64,000 nt of DNA, taken from positions 1-64,000 of the forward strand of contig DCXY01000030.1 of NCBI GenBank assembly GCA_002329155.1, given 5' to 3'. Shown one piece after another: positions 1 to 8,225 of the stretch; positions within the stretch are counted from its first letter, which is position 1, and the number at the start of each line of letters is the position of its first letter. The notes beneath the pieces are model-generated. The model was not told where the DNA came from, did no database searches, and saw only the letters and a program-made list of their open reading frames with translations. Source of the stretch: Stenotrophomonas sp. UBA2124 (lineage in GTDB: Bacteria; Pseudomonadota; Gammaproteobacteria; Xanthomonadales; Xanthomonadaceae). Position numbers and translations under genes: made by a program.

Positions 1-1705
1 GGTAGCTGCGGCGGGTGCCGGGGGGCATGTCGATGGTGTGCTTGCGCAGTTGGAACTGGTTGTCCGCATCTTCCAGATCACTCCACACACCGTGCAGGTG
101 GATGGGGTGCTGCATCATGGTGTCGTTGACCAGCACGATGCGCATGCGCTCGCCGTACTTGAGGCGGATCGGCTCGGCGCCGGCGAAGGGAATGCCGTCG
201 AAGTTCCAGGCGAACTTCTCCATGTGGCCGGTGAGGTGTAGCTCAAGCTCGCGGCCCGGTTCACGCCCGTCGGGGTCCTCGAACAGGGAACGCATCGCAC
301 CATAGGTGAGCACCGTGCGGCCGTTGTCACGCAGGCCGATGCCCGGATCGTCCAGCTTCGGCTCGGTGGCGGCGGTCTGCATGTCCACCAGCGGGTTGTC
401 GGTCTCACTGGGCTTATGCTTCGGCGACGTGTCGCTGGCCGCGTGCGCACCATGCCCCATCGCAGCGCCGCAGCCGCCTTCCATGCCCTTCATGCCCATG
501 TTGGCACCGCAACCGCCTTCCATGCCGGCGTGCCCGCCATGGCCACCCATGTCATGGCCCATGTCGCTCATGGTGAGCAGTGGGCGCGGGTCGTGTGCGG
601 GTATGGGCGCCTGCAGACCCGAGCGAGTGGCGAGCGTGCCACAGGCATGGCCGGTGCGGCCCGTGTCCTGCGCGAAGATCGTGTACGCATCCTGGCCGCT
701 GGGCTCGACGATCACGTCGAAGGTCTCCGCCGGAGCGATGCGGAATTCATCGATGCTCACCGGATGGATGTACTGGCCGTCGGCCGCCACCACCGTCATC
801 TTCAGGCCGGGAATGCGCACGTCGAAGTAGGTCATCGATGCGCCGTTGATGAAACGCAGCAGCACCTTCTCGCCACTGCGGAACAGGCCGGTCCAGTTGC
901 CCGCCGGCGCGGTGCCGTTCATCAGGTATGTGTAGGTGTGGGCGTTGATGTCCGAGATGTCCGAAGGCGTCATCCGCATCCGTCCCCACATGCCACGGTC
1001 GGCGAGGGTGGCGCGCAGGCCATCGCGGCGCGCGTCATGCAGGAAGTCACCCACCGTGCGCTGGTAAGTGTTGTCGTGCATGGGCATCTTCTTCATGCGC
1101 CGGAACAGCGCCGTGGGGTCGGTGTCGGTCCAGTCCGACAGCATGACCACATGCTCGCGGTTGAAGGCATAGGGCGGCGGCGCGAGCGGATCGACGATCA
1201 GTGCGCCGTACAGCCCCGCCTGCTCCTGGAACAGCGAATGGCTGTGATACCAGTAGGTGCCGGATTGCTTGAGCTGGAAGCGGTAGTGGTAGCTCTCGCC
1301 CGGGGCGATGCCGTTGAAGCTCAGTCCCGGCACGCCGTCCATGTTGGCCGGCAGCAGGATGCCGTGCCAATGGATGGAGGTGATTTCATCGCGCAGTGTG
1401 TTGCTGACGTGCAGGTTGACGGTGTCGCCCTCACGCAGGCGCAGAATGGGCGCGGGCAGCGAGCCGTTGACGGTGATTGCGCCGCGGCTGCGGCCGGTGA
1501 AATCCACCGTGGAGCGGCCGATGGCCAGCTTCAGGTCGGTGCCGCGCAGTTCGCGGGTGGGGGTGACCCGCGCGGGTGCCTGGGCGAAGGCGCTGGACGC
1601 CTGCCCCAGGCCGGTGCCGGCAACGACACCGCCGAGGGCGATGCCCTGCACGAAGCGGCGCCGCGACAGCGCTGAGCGCGGGTGCGAAGAAAACTCGGAT
1701 GACAT
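1..1705 (-). CDS. copA: Copper resistance multicopper oxidase CopA (3' end outside window)
   Basis: Periplasmic multicopper oxidase that binds and oxidises Cu(I), the main protein of the xanthomonad copLAB copper-resistance operon. 568 codons lie in the window; the C-terminal cupredoxin domain with its last copper ligands falls off the left edge. Seen: a twin-arginine signal (RRRF at residues 15-18, then a hydrophobic stretch ending near AFAQA), HWHG at 112-115 and WYHSH at 152-156, which are type 2/3 copper ligand motifs, and a Met/His/Gly-rich segment near residues 375-425 with two GMEGGCGA repeats. The ATG at 1705 has a GGGAG ribosome site just upstream. It lies 120 bases after copL on the same strand. 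Family assignment is secure; copper inducibility is inferred from the family. Confidence 0.93.
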   Translation of the reverse strand, partial: MSSEFSSHPRSALSRRRFVQGIALGGVVAGTGLGQASSAFAQAPARVTPTRELRGTDLKLAIGRSTVDFTGRSRGAITVNGSLPAPILRLREGDTVNLHVSNTLRDEITSIHWHGILLPANMDGVPGLSFNGIAPGESYHYRFQLKQSGTYWYHSHSLFQEQAGLYGALIVDPLAPPPYAFNREHVVMLSDWTDTDPTALFRRMKKMPMHDNTYQRTVGDFLHDARRDGLRATLADRGMWGRMRMTPSDISDINAHTYTYLMNGTAPAGNWTGLFRSGEKVLLRFINGASMTYFDVRIPGLKMTVVAADGQYIHPVSIDEFRIAPAETFDVIVEPSGQDAYTIFAQDTGRTGHACGTLATRSGLQAPIPAHDPRPLLTMSDMGHDMGGHGGHAGMEGGCGANMGMKGMEGGCGAAMGHGAHAASDTSPKHKPSETDNPLVDMQTAATEPKLDDPGIGLRDNGRTVLTYGAMRSLFEDPDGREPGRELELHLTGHMEKFAWNFDGIPFAGAEPIRLKYGERMRIVLVNDTMMQHPIHLHGVWSDLEDADNQFQLRKHTIDMPPGTRRSY

Positions 1706-1825
1706 GTGTGACTCCCGGCCATGCACGCGCGTCACAGTGCGCCGCTGCATGTCCTGAACAGATCAAGGAGCACCGGGGCCATGGCCGCGATGCGTGGGTC
1801 TGTGTGGCGCGCTCAGGCGCCGGGG

Positions 1826-2203
1826 TCAGGCGATGGGAGGCCGGTTCAACTGGCCGGGGCTGACATCGTCATGCGATGCCACCGTGGCCGCTGGTGCAGG
1901 TGTCGGTGGTAGCGTGCCGAGGCGGATGCCTGCCACCGAGAGCAGCATGTTGCAGTGCTGGGTGCAGTCGCAGTGGCCGCCATCGGCACACGGCGAAGGT
2001 TGGCCGTGGCCGGCGCTTTCGCTGTCGCAATGCAGGCTGGCGGCGTCATGGCAGCAGTCATGGGCGCTGTCGCCACCGTCCTTGTCGTGCTGCATGGCCA
2101 TCGCCTGCATCGGCAGGGCCATGGCCGTCATCGACCACGCCGAACCGACCGCACCGGCGATCAGGGCAAGGCACAACAGCAGGGGCAGCAGGATGCGCGG
2201 CAT
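1826..2203 (-). CDS. copL: CopL-family Cys/His-rich copper-responsive protein
   Basis: Small exported metal-binding protein of 125 residues, found immediately upstream of copA in xanthomonads, where CopL is required for copper-induced copAB expression. The N-terminus MPRILLPLLLCLALIAG is a signal peptide. Behind it come a Met-rich patch (MTAMALPMQAMAMQ) and a Cys/His cluster (HDCCHDAASLHC, then HCDCTQHC) suited to soft-metal binding. The ATG at 2203 was preferred to the longer open frame starting at 2368, because that extension translates the intergenic palindromic repeats. An ATG four codons earlier (2215) is possible. Assignment rests on composition, size and synteny; how CopL controls transcription is not visible here. 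Confidence 0.8.
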   Translation of the reverse strand: MPRILLPLLLCLALIAGAVGSAWSMTAMALPMQAMAMQHDKDGGDSAHDCCHDAASLHCDSESAGHGQPSPCADGGHCDCTQHCNMLLSVAGIRLGTLPPTPAPAATVASHDDVSPGQLNRPPIA

Positions 2204-2287
2204 GGTGGGGAGCATGGGACAGGGCTGAACCATACCATCGGTGTGGAAGGCAGGGATGAACGCTGCAGTGGCGCCAAAGGCGAAAAG

Positions 2288-2449
2288 CACCCCTCCTCGT
2301 CCTCCCCTGCGCTTTGCGCAAGGGAGGAGGCAAGGCACCCCTCCTCGGTCCTCCCCTGTGCTGCGCACAAGGGAGGAGGTAAAAGCACCAGCCGCCCGGA
2401 TTTACCCCCTCCCTTGCGCAAAGCGCAGGGGAGGGCTGGGGAGGGGTAG
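2288..2449. repeat. Three-unit palindromic repeat cluster (CCCCTCC / TGCGCAAAGCGCA type)
   Basis: Within the 343-base gap between copL and the next gene are three related units: 2288-2335, 2336-2384 and an inverted one at about 2403-2449. Each has C-rich arms (ACCCCTCCTC, CCTCCCCT) flanking a GC-palindromic core such as TGCGCAAAGCGCA, with the complementary AGGGGAGG arm. The units can fold with each other. They explain several short spurious open frames on both strands. No gene is seen in the gap. Confidence 0.75.
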
Positions 2450-2546
2450 CTCCTGCTTTTCAACTCGCAAAAGCACCAACGCTGAACAACCCACCCCCAA
2501 CCAGTAGAATCAACCGTTGCTCTCACCAACCAGCGGCATTCCATCC

Positions 2547-3668
2547 ATGTCCCAGCGTGCCTGGGTGGCGGCAGCCATCCGCAAGATCGAGGCTGACTAC
2601 AACCGGTCGGCCGATACCCACCTGATCCCGATGGATCTGCCGGGCTTCCGGGGCATCGACCTGTACCTGAAGGACGAGTCCAGCCACCCCACGGGCAGCC
2701 TCAAGCACCGGCTGGCGCGCTCGCTGTTCCTGTACGCGCTGGCCAACGGCTGGCTGCGCGAGGGCTGCCCGGTGATCGAGGCGTCCAGCGGCTCCACAGC
2801 CGTGTCCGAGGCCTATTTCGCGCGCCTGCTTGGCCTGCCGTTCATCGCGGTGATGCCGGCCACCACCTCGCCCGAGAAGATCGCCGCCATCGAGTTCCAG
2901 GGCGGCCGCTGCCATCTGGTGCAGCGCGCCTGTGACCTGAACTGCGAATCGGAGCGGCTGGCGCGCGAAACCGGCGGCCATTTCATGGACCAGTTCACCT
3001 ATGCCGAGCGCGCCACCGACTGGCGTGCCAACAACAACATCGCCGAATCCATCTTCAAGCAGATGGCCGAGGAGCCGCACCCGGTGCCGGAATGGATCGT
3101 CTGCAGCCCCGGCACCGGTGGCACCGCTGCCACGCTGGGCCGTTACGTCAGCTACCGCCGCCACGACACGCTGATCCTCTGCGCCGACCCGGAAGTGTCC
3201 GTGTTCTACGACGGCTACTGCGCCGCACTGGAAGGCAAGGACTGGCGCGAGATGACCTGCGAAGGCGGTTCGCGCGTGGAAGGCATCGGCCGTCCGCGGG
3301 TGGAGCGCAGCTTCATTCCCACCAGCGTGGATGCGATGGTGAAGGTGAGCGATGCGTTGAGCCTGGCCGCGATGCGCCACGTCAGTGCCACGCTGGGCCG
3401 CCGCGTGGGCGGCTCCACCGGCACCAATTTCATCGGCGTGCTGTATGCCGCGCAGCAGATGCGCGATGCGGGCCGCAGCGGCTCCATCGTCACCATCCTG
3501 TGCGATGCGGGCGAGCGCTACGCGCAGAGTTACTACGATCCGGCCTGGTATGAACGGCAGGGCATCGACGTCACCGAGGCCGATGCCGTCGTGGCCGCCG
3601 CCGTGGCAGGGCAGGGCACGCTGCCGCTGCCTTGTGCATGGCTGGAACCGTCGCCATATCAGCAGTGA
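2547..3668 (+). CDS. PLP-dependent cysteine synthase-family enzyme
   Basis: Fold-type II PLP enzyme of 373 residues, in the cysteine synthase / cysteine desulfhydrase group. The PLP-lysine region reads KDESSHPTGSLKHR, with Lys in the SLKHR position; the phosphate-binding loop includes PGTGGTAAT and the substrate-binding segment EASSGSTAVS. This is not canonical CysK: the usual substrate-loop sequence is replaced by SSGSTAVS, as in a xanthomonad/actinobacterial subgroup whose characterised members act as L-cysteine desulfhydrases or synthase-like proteins. The ATG at 2547 was chosen over the open frame start at 2517 because alignment-like similarity starts at MSQRAW. It precedes prlC by 34 bases. 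The exact reaction is not resolvable from sequence. Confidence 0.85.
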   Translation: MSQRAWVAAAIRKIEADYNRSADTHLIPMDLPGFRGIDLYLKDESSHPTGSLKHRLARSLFLYALANGWLREGCPVIEASSGSTAVSEAYFARLLGLPFIAVMPATTSPEKIAAIEFQGGRCHLVQRACDLNCESERLARETGGHFMDQFTYAERATDWRANNNIAESIFKQMAEEPHPVPEWIVCSPGTGGTAATLGRYVSYRRHDTLILCADPEVSVFYDGYCAALEGKDWREMTCEGGSRVEGIGRPRVERSFIPTSVDAMVKVSDALSLAAMRHVSATLGRRVGGSTGTNFIGVLYAAQQMRDAGRSGSIVTILCDAGERYAQSYYDPAWYERQGIDVTEADAVVAAAVAGQGTLPLPCAWLEPSPYQQ

Positions 3669-3702
3669 ATCCGGCCCCGCCGGCGCAGTTGCAAGGACTT
3701 TG

Positions 3703-5730
3703 ATGAACACCAACCCCCTGCTCGATTTCTCCGGCCTGCCGCGTTTTGACGAAATCCACCCGGAGCACGTCACGCCCGCCATCGATACCCTGCTGGCGGA
3801 GGCCGAAGCCGCCGTGAAAGCCGCCGAATCCGTGGCGCCGGTCAGCTGGGACAGCTTCGTGGTGCCGTTGGACGACGCCACCGAGCGGCTGTACCGCGCT
3901 TGGGGCCAGGTGTCGCACCTGCAGTCGGTGGTGAACACGCCTGAGCTGCGTGAGGCCTACAACAGCAACCTGCCGAAGATCAGCCGTTTCGGCAGCGCCG
4001 TGGCGCAGAACCCGGCGCTGTATGCGCAGTACAAGGCACTGTCGGCTGCGCCTGAAGCCGCAGCCGCCGACCCGGCGCGCGCCAAGGTGCTGGCCAATGC
4101 CCTGCGCGACTTCCGCCTCGGCGGTGCCGAGCTGGGCGAGGCCGACAAGGTGCGCTTCGCGCAGCTGCAGGAAGAACTGTCCGGGCTGCAGGCGAAGTTC
4201 TCGCAGAACGTGCTCGATGCCACCGATGCCTTCGCCCTGTATGTGGACAGCGAAAGCGAACTGACCGGCCTGCCGGTGGACGTCATCGCCGCCGCGCGTG
4301 CCAATGCGCAGAAGGACGACCGCAGCGGCTGGAAGCTGACGCTGCAGATGCCGTGCTATCTGCCGGTGCAGACCTATGCCGACAATCGTGCGCTGCGCGA
4401 ACGGCTGTACCACGCCAACGCGGTGCGCGCCTCCGAGTTTGGTGATGCCACGTTGGACAACAGCGGCAACATCGAGCGCATCCTCGCGGTGCGCGCGGAA
4501 CTGGCGGCCCTGCTGGGCTTCGACAACTACGCCGAATATTCCATCGCCACCAAGATGGCCAACGACGCGCCGCAGGTGCTGGGTTTCCTGCGTGATCTGG
4601 CCGGTCGCGCCAAGCCGTATGCGCAGCGCGACCGCGCCGAACTGGAAGCCTTCGCGCGCGACACGCTGGGCCTGCAGGAACTGCAGGCGTGGGATCTGGC
4701 CTATGTGGCCGAGAAGCTCAAGCAGGCGCGCTACAGCTACTCCGAGCAGGAGGTGAAGCAGTATTTCACCGAGCCGAAGGTGCTGGCGGGCCTGTTCGGC
4801 GTCATCGAGCGCCTGTACGGGCTGAAGGTGCAGGCTGACAGCGCGCCCACCTGGCACCCGGACGTGCGCTTCTATCGACTGGTGGATGCACAGGGCGCGC
4901 TGGTCGGCCAGTTCTACATGGATCTGTACGCGCGCGAAGGCAAGCGCGGTGGCGCGTGGATGGACGATTGCCGCAACCGTCGCGTCACGGCTGCAGGTGT
5001 GCAGACGCCGCTGGTGTATCTGGTGTGCAACTTCGGGCGCGGCAGCGATGGCAAGCCAGCTACTTTCAGCCATGACGAAGTGACCACGCTGTTCCACGAA
5101 ATGGGCCACGGCCTGCACCAGCTGCTCACCCGCGTGGGCGAGCTGGCGGTGGCTGGCATCAACGGCGTGGAGTGGGATGCGGTGGAACTGCCCAGCCAGT
5201 TCATGGAGAACTTCTGCTGGGAGTGGGCGCAGGTGCAGGGCATGACCGCGCATGTGGACAGTGGTGAGCCGCTGCCGCGCGCGCTGTTCGACAAGATGCT
5301 GGCAGCGAAGAATTACCAGAGTGGCATGTTCACCGTGCGCCAGCTGGAGTTCGGCCTGTTCGACATGCTGCTGCACAGCCAGTACCAGCCCGCGCAGGAA
5401 GGCGTGCTGCAGCTGCTCGACCGCGTGCGTGGCGAGGTGGCGGTGAATTTTCCGCCCGAATGGAACCGCTTCCCGCATCAGTTCAGCCATATTTTCGCGG
5501 GCGGTTACGCGGCCGGTTACTACAGCTACAAGTGGGCCGAGGTGCTCAGTGCCGATGCCTACGCCGCGTTCGAGGAAGCGCCGGACGATCTGGCGGGCAC
5601 CGGCGCGCGCTTCCGCGACGAAGTGCTGTCGCGCGGCGGCAGTCGCAGTGCGGCTGAGAATTTCCGCGCATTCCGAGGCCGCGATCCGCAGATCGACGCG
5701 CTGCTGCGGCACAGCGGCATGGTTGCCTGA
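3703..5730 (+). CDS. prlC: Oligopeptidase A (M3 zinc metallopeptidase)
   Basis: Cytosolic M3-family zinc endopeptidase of 675 residues that degrades short peptides, including cleaved signal peptides. The thermolysin-type zinc motif HEMGHGLH starts at residue 465, with the downstream glutamate in NGVEWDAVELPSQFMEN, a typical M3 arrangement. The N-terminus NPLLDFSGLPRFDEI is characteristic of PrlC. Length matches the usual 670-690. The ATG at 3703 follows AAGGACTTTG; the longer open frame from 3385 overlaps the upstream gene in another frame and was not used. Confidence 0.96.
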   Translation: MNTNPLLDFSGLPRFDEIHPEHVTPAIDTLLAEAEAAVKAAESVAPVSWDSFVVPLDDATERLYRAWGQVSHLQSVVNTPELREAYNSNLPKISRFGSAVAQNPALYAQYKALSAAPEAAAADPARAKVLANALRDFRLGGAELGEADKVRFAQLQEELSGLQAKFSQNVLDATDAFALYVDSESELTGLPVDVIAAARANAQKDDRSGWKLTLQMPCYLPVQTYADNRALRERLYHANAVRASEFGDATLDNSGNIERILAVRAELAALLGFDNYAEYSIATKMANDAPQVLGFLRDLAGRAKPYAQRDRAELEAFARDTLGLQELQAWDLAYVAEKLKQARYSYSEQEVKQYFTEPKVLAGLFGVIERLYGLKVQADSAPTWHPDVRFYRLVDAQGALVGQFYMDLYAREGKRGGAWMDDCRNRRVTAAGVQTPLVYLVCNFGRGSDGKPATFSHDEVTTLFHEMGHGLHQLLTRVGELAVAGINGVEWDAVELPSQFMENFCWEWAQVQGMTAHVDSGEPLPRALFDKMLAAKNYQSGMFTVRQLEFGLFDMLLHSQYQPAQEGVLQLLDRVRGEVAVNFPPEWNRFPHQFSHIFAGGYAAGYYSYKWAEVLSADAYAAFEEAPDDLAGTGARFRDEVLSRGGSRSAAENFRAFRGRDPQIDALLRHSGMVA

Positions 5731-5808
5731 ACGGCAACGCGGCGCGGGACTGGTCAGGCGCGGGGATGAGGGTCAAGCTATGGGCACGCAAACCCCAGCC
5801 TTGACCCC

Positions 5809-6156
5809 ATGCCCCGGCTCATCACCCGTATCGCCGCCAGCGTGGCCATCATCGGTGCGGTTCTCTGGTTCCAGCCACGCATCAACGAACCTGCCGCCCA
5901 GGTCAGCAACGGCCTCAATCTGCGCAGTGCCCCCGACCAGCGCGCCGAGCGCCTGGCGGTGTTGCCTGTCGGCACCACGGTGGAAGTGCAGCGATGTCTG
6001 GACGACCTGCAGTGGTGCAATGTGCGCGCCGGTGGCAAGAGCGGCTGGGTAGCCGCCAACTACCTGGTTGCCCGCGCCGACGGCAAGAAGGTGCGCCTGG
6101 CCGATGCGGGCAAAGACATGGGCGTAGTGATCGAGACCGCGCAGCCGGGTGGTTGA
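5809..6156 (+). CDS. Secreted or periplasmic SH3b-domain protein
   Basis: Protein of 115 residues with an N-terminal hydrophobic helix (IAASVAIIGAVLWF), acting as a signal peptide or anchor, followed by one bacterial SH3 (SH3b/YgiM-like) domain: LNLRSAPDQRAERLAVLPVG, then CLDDLQWCNVRAGGKSGWV and NYLV. SH3b domains usually bind peptidoglycan or peptides. Two cysteines flank the central loop and could pair. It stands alone after prlC; the next feature is a repeat pair and a terminator. Specific role unknown. Confidence 0.75.
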   Translation: MPRLITRIAASVAIIGAVLWFQPRINEPAAQVSNGLNLRSAPDQRAERLAVLPVGTTVEVQRCLDDLQWCNVRAGGKSGWVAANYLVARADGKKVRLADAGKDMGVVIETAQPGG

Positions 6157-6167
6157 ACCATGAGCAT

Positions 6168-6235
6168 GTAGTGCCGGGCCATGTTCGGCAGGGGTGTTCC
6201 CGTTGAAGGCCCAGCGGAGCGTGGCTCCGATCTAC
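6168..6235. repeat. Paired GTAG-type palindromic repeat
   Basis: GTAGTGCCGGGCCATGTTCG begins at 6168, and a facing unit GCGGAGCGTGGCTCCGATCTAC ends at 6235. Each half is an imperfect hairpin opening with GTAG (CTAC on the other strand). This is the layout of dimeric SMAG-type repeats known from Stenotrophomonas maltophilia. It lies between convergent genes. Confidence 0.7.
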
Positions 6236-6244
6236 AACGTAAAG

Positions 6245-6272
6245 AAGAACGGCCGCTTTCGCGGCCGTTCTT
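6245..6272. terminator. Bidirectional intrinsic terminator
   Basis: Perfect 12-bp stem AAGAACGGCCGC / GCGGCCGTTCTT with a TTTC loop. A-rich flanks on the left give a U-tract when read on the minus strand. It serves the convergent SH3b gene (plus) and fabB (minus). Confidence 0.85.
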
Positions 6273-6291
6273 AATGCATCGAACCCAGCAA

Positions 6292-7500
6292 TCAAACCCG
6301 CCCGAAAATCAGCGTGGCGTTGGTGCCGCCGAAGCCGAAGCTGTTGGACATCACCGTGTCCAGCCTGGCGTCCCGGGTCTGGCGCAGGATCGGGAAACCT
6401 TCGGCACGTTCGTCCAGGTTCTCGATGTTGGCCGAGCCGGCCATGAAGCCATCGCGCATCATCAGCAGGCAGAAGATCGCCTCGTGCACGCTGGCGGCAC
6501 CCAGCGAGTGGCCTGACAACGCCTTGGTCGAGGAAATCGGCGGCACCGTTTCGCCAAACACCTCGCGTACTGCGCCCAGTTCGGTCACGTCGCCCAGCGG
6601 CGTGGAGGTGCCGTGGGTGTTGAGGTAGTCGATGGGGCGCTGTGCGGCGTCCATCGCCATGCGCATGCAGCGCACCGCGCCTTCGCCCGACGGGGCCACC
6701 ATGTCGGCGCCATCGGAGGTGACGCCATAGCCGATCAGTTCGGCATGGATGCGCGCGCCGCGTGCCACGGCGTGGTCGTAGTCCTCCAGCACCAGCATGC
6801 CGGCGCCACCGGCGATGACGAAGCCGTCGCGGCTGCTGTCATACGGGCGCGAGGCGCTGGCCGGGGTGTCGTTGAAGCTGGTGGACAGGGCGCCCATGGC
6901 GTCGAACATCACGCTCATCGTCCAGTGCAGGTCCTCGCCGCCGCCGGCGAACACAACATCCTGCGCGCCATGGCGGATCAGGTCGGCCGCCGCGCCGATG
7001 CAGTGCGCCGAGGTGGCGCATGCGGCGGACAGCGAGTAGCTCAGGCCCTTGATGCTGAAAGCGGTGGCCAGGTTGGCCGACACGGTGGAGCACATCGTGC
7101 GCGGCACCATGTACGGGCCCACCTTGCGCACGCCACGGTTGCGCAGCAGGTCGGCGGTTTCCACCTGCCATTCGCTGGAACCGCCACCGGAACCGGCAAT
7201 CAGGCCGGTACGCGGATTGCTCACCTGCGCCGCATCCAGCCCGGCATCGGCGATGGCATCGCGCATGGCCACATAGCTGTAAGCAGCCGCGTCGCTCATG
7301 AAACGCTTGAGCTTGCGGTCCACCTGCGCGTCCAGGTCGATATCGACGCGGCCGCCAATCTGGCTGCGCAGGCCGGCTTCGGCGTGGTCGGGCAGGGCGA
7401 CGATGCCGGAACGGCCTTCGCGCAGGGCGCTGGACACGGTGTCCAGATCATTGCCAAGGCAGGAGGTGATACCCATGCCGGTGATGACGACGCGACGCAT
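6292..7500 (-). CDS. fabB: 3-oxoacyl-ACP synthase I
   Basis: Condensing enzyme of 402 residues that elongates acyl-ACP and is essential for unsaturated fatty acid synthesis. Thiolase-fold motifs are present: nucleophile Cys161 in SAACATSAH, first catalytic His in NTHGTSTPLGD, second in ALSGHSLGAA, and the C-terminal NSFGFGGTN. The start codon overlaps the fabA stop by one base (TGATG), so the two are translationally coupled. The fabA-fabB pair is the classic anaerobic unsaturated fatty acid module. Confidence 0.97.
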   Translation of the reverse strand: MRRVVITGMGITSCLGNDLDTVSSALREGRSGIVALPDHAEAGLRSQIGGRVDIDLDAQVDRKLKRFMSDAAAYSYVAMRDAIADAGLDAAQVSNPRTGLIAGSGGGSSEWQVETADLLRNRGVRKVGPYMVPRTMCSTVSANLATAFSIKGLSYSLSAACATSAHCIGAAADLIRHGAQDVVFAGGGEDLHWTMSVMFDAMGALSTSFNDTPASASRPYDSSRDGFVIAGGAGMLVLEDYDHAVARGARIHAELIGYGVTSDGADMVAPSGEGAVRCMRMAMDAAQRPIDYLNTHGTSTPLGDVTELGAVREVFGETVPPISSTKALSGHSLGAASVHEAIFCLLMMRDGFMAGSANIENLDERAEGFPILRQTRDARLDTVMSNSFGFGGTNATLIFGRV

Positions 7501-8015
7501 CAGAAGCTCTCGGTTGAGGTGAACAGGCCCACGCGCAGATCCTTGGCGGTGTAGATCTCACGGCCATCGACCAGCATGCGGGCGTCGGTCTGCGCCATCA
7601 CCAGCTTGCGGTTGATCACGCGGGCAACGTCGATTTCGTACTGCACCAGCTTGGCGCTGGGCAGCACCTGGCCGGTGAACTTGACCTCGCCACAGCCCAG
7701 CGCGCGGCCACGGCCTTCGGCGCCCAGCCAGGTGAGGAAGAAGCCGGTCAGCTGCCACATGGCATCCAGGCCCAGGCAGCCGGGCATCACCGGGTCGCCG
7801 ATGAAATGGCAGCCGAAGAACCACAGGTCCGGAGTGATATCCAGCTCGGCGCGGATCAGGCCCTTGCCATGCGCGCCACCGTCCTCGCGGATGTCGGTGA
7901 TGCGGTCGAACATGAGCATCGGGTCATTGGGCAGGCGGCCTTTGTTGGGGCCGAAAAGTTCGCCACGCGCGCTGGCCAGCAGCTGGTCACGCGAGAACGC
8001 ATGCAGACGTGTCAT
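7500..8015 (-). CDS. fabA: 3-hydroxydecanoyl-ACP dehydratase/isomerase
   Basis: Hot-dog-fold enzyme of 171 residues that dehydrates 3-hydroxydecanoyl-ACP and isomerises trans-2- to cis-3-decenoyl-ACP, the branch point to unsaturated fatty acids. With the ATG at 8015, the catalytic pair falls at His70 (GCHFIGDPVMPG) and Asp84 (LGLDAMWQ), the same numbers as in E. coli FabA, which supports this start over the TTG at 8030. Cotranscribed with fabB. The divergent region towards dinB (8016-8225) must hold the promoter; no operator could be named with confidence. Confidence 0.96.
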   Translation of the reverse strand: MTRLHAFSRDQLLASARGELFGPNKGRLPNDPMLMFDRITDIREDGGAHGKGLIRAELDITPDLWFFGCHFIGDPVMPGCLGLDAMWQLTGFFLTWLGAEGRGRALGCGEVKFTGQVLPSAKLVQYEIDVARVINRKLVMAQTDARMLVDGREIYTAKDLRVGLFTSTESF

Positions 8016-8225
8016 CCGGGGGTAGTCCAAGCCAATTGCGAGCCCCTGAGGATGCGTCAGCCCTGCCGTTCAATCAAATGTTTTAACTGGACGGTTGCGT
8101 ATGTTAGGCGCCGTTCGGCGCCGTTCGCGGGCTGTTGATGACGAAGTTTAGTTGCACAATTGTGAGGACAAGTGTGCATTTAGCGACAACAGCTATCATG
8201 TTGGCGACCGTTTCGGACTGTTGCA

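Noticed and set aside
416..1675. 419-codon open frame opposite copA
   Set aside because: Antisense to a motif-complete multicopper oxidase; no recognisable family. Typical high-GC shadow.
3571..5712. 713-codon open frame on the minus strand
   Set aside because: Antisense to prlC, which has the HEMGH site and full family length. Composition (His/Gln/Arg-rich) is that of a shadow frame.
8016..8225. FabR- or LexA-type operator between fabA and dinB
   Set aside because: No dyad close enough to either known consensus could be pointed to by eye.
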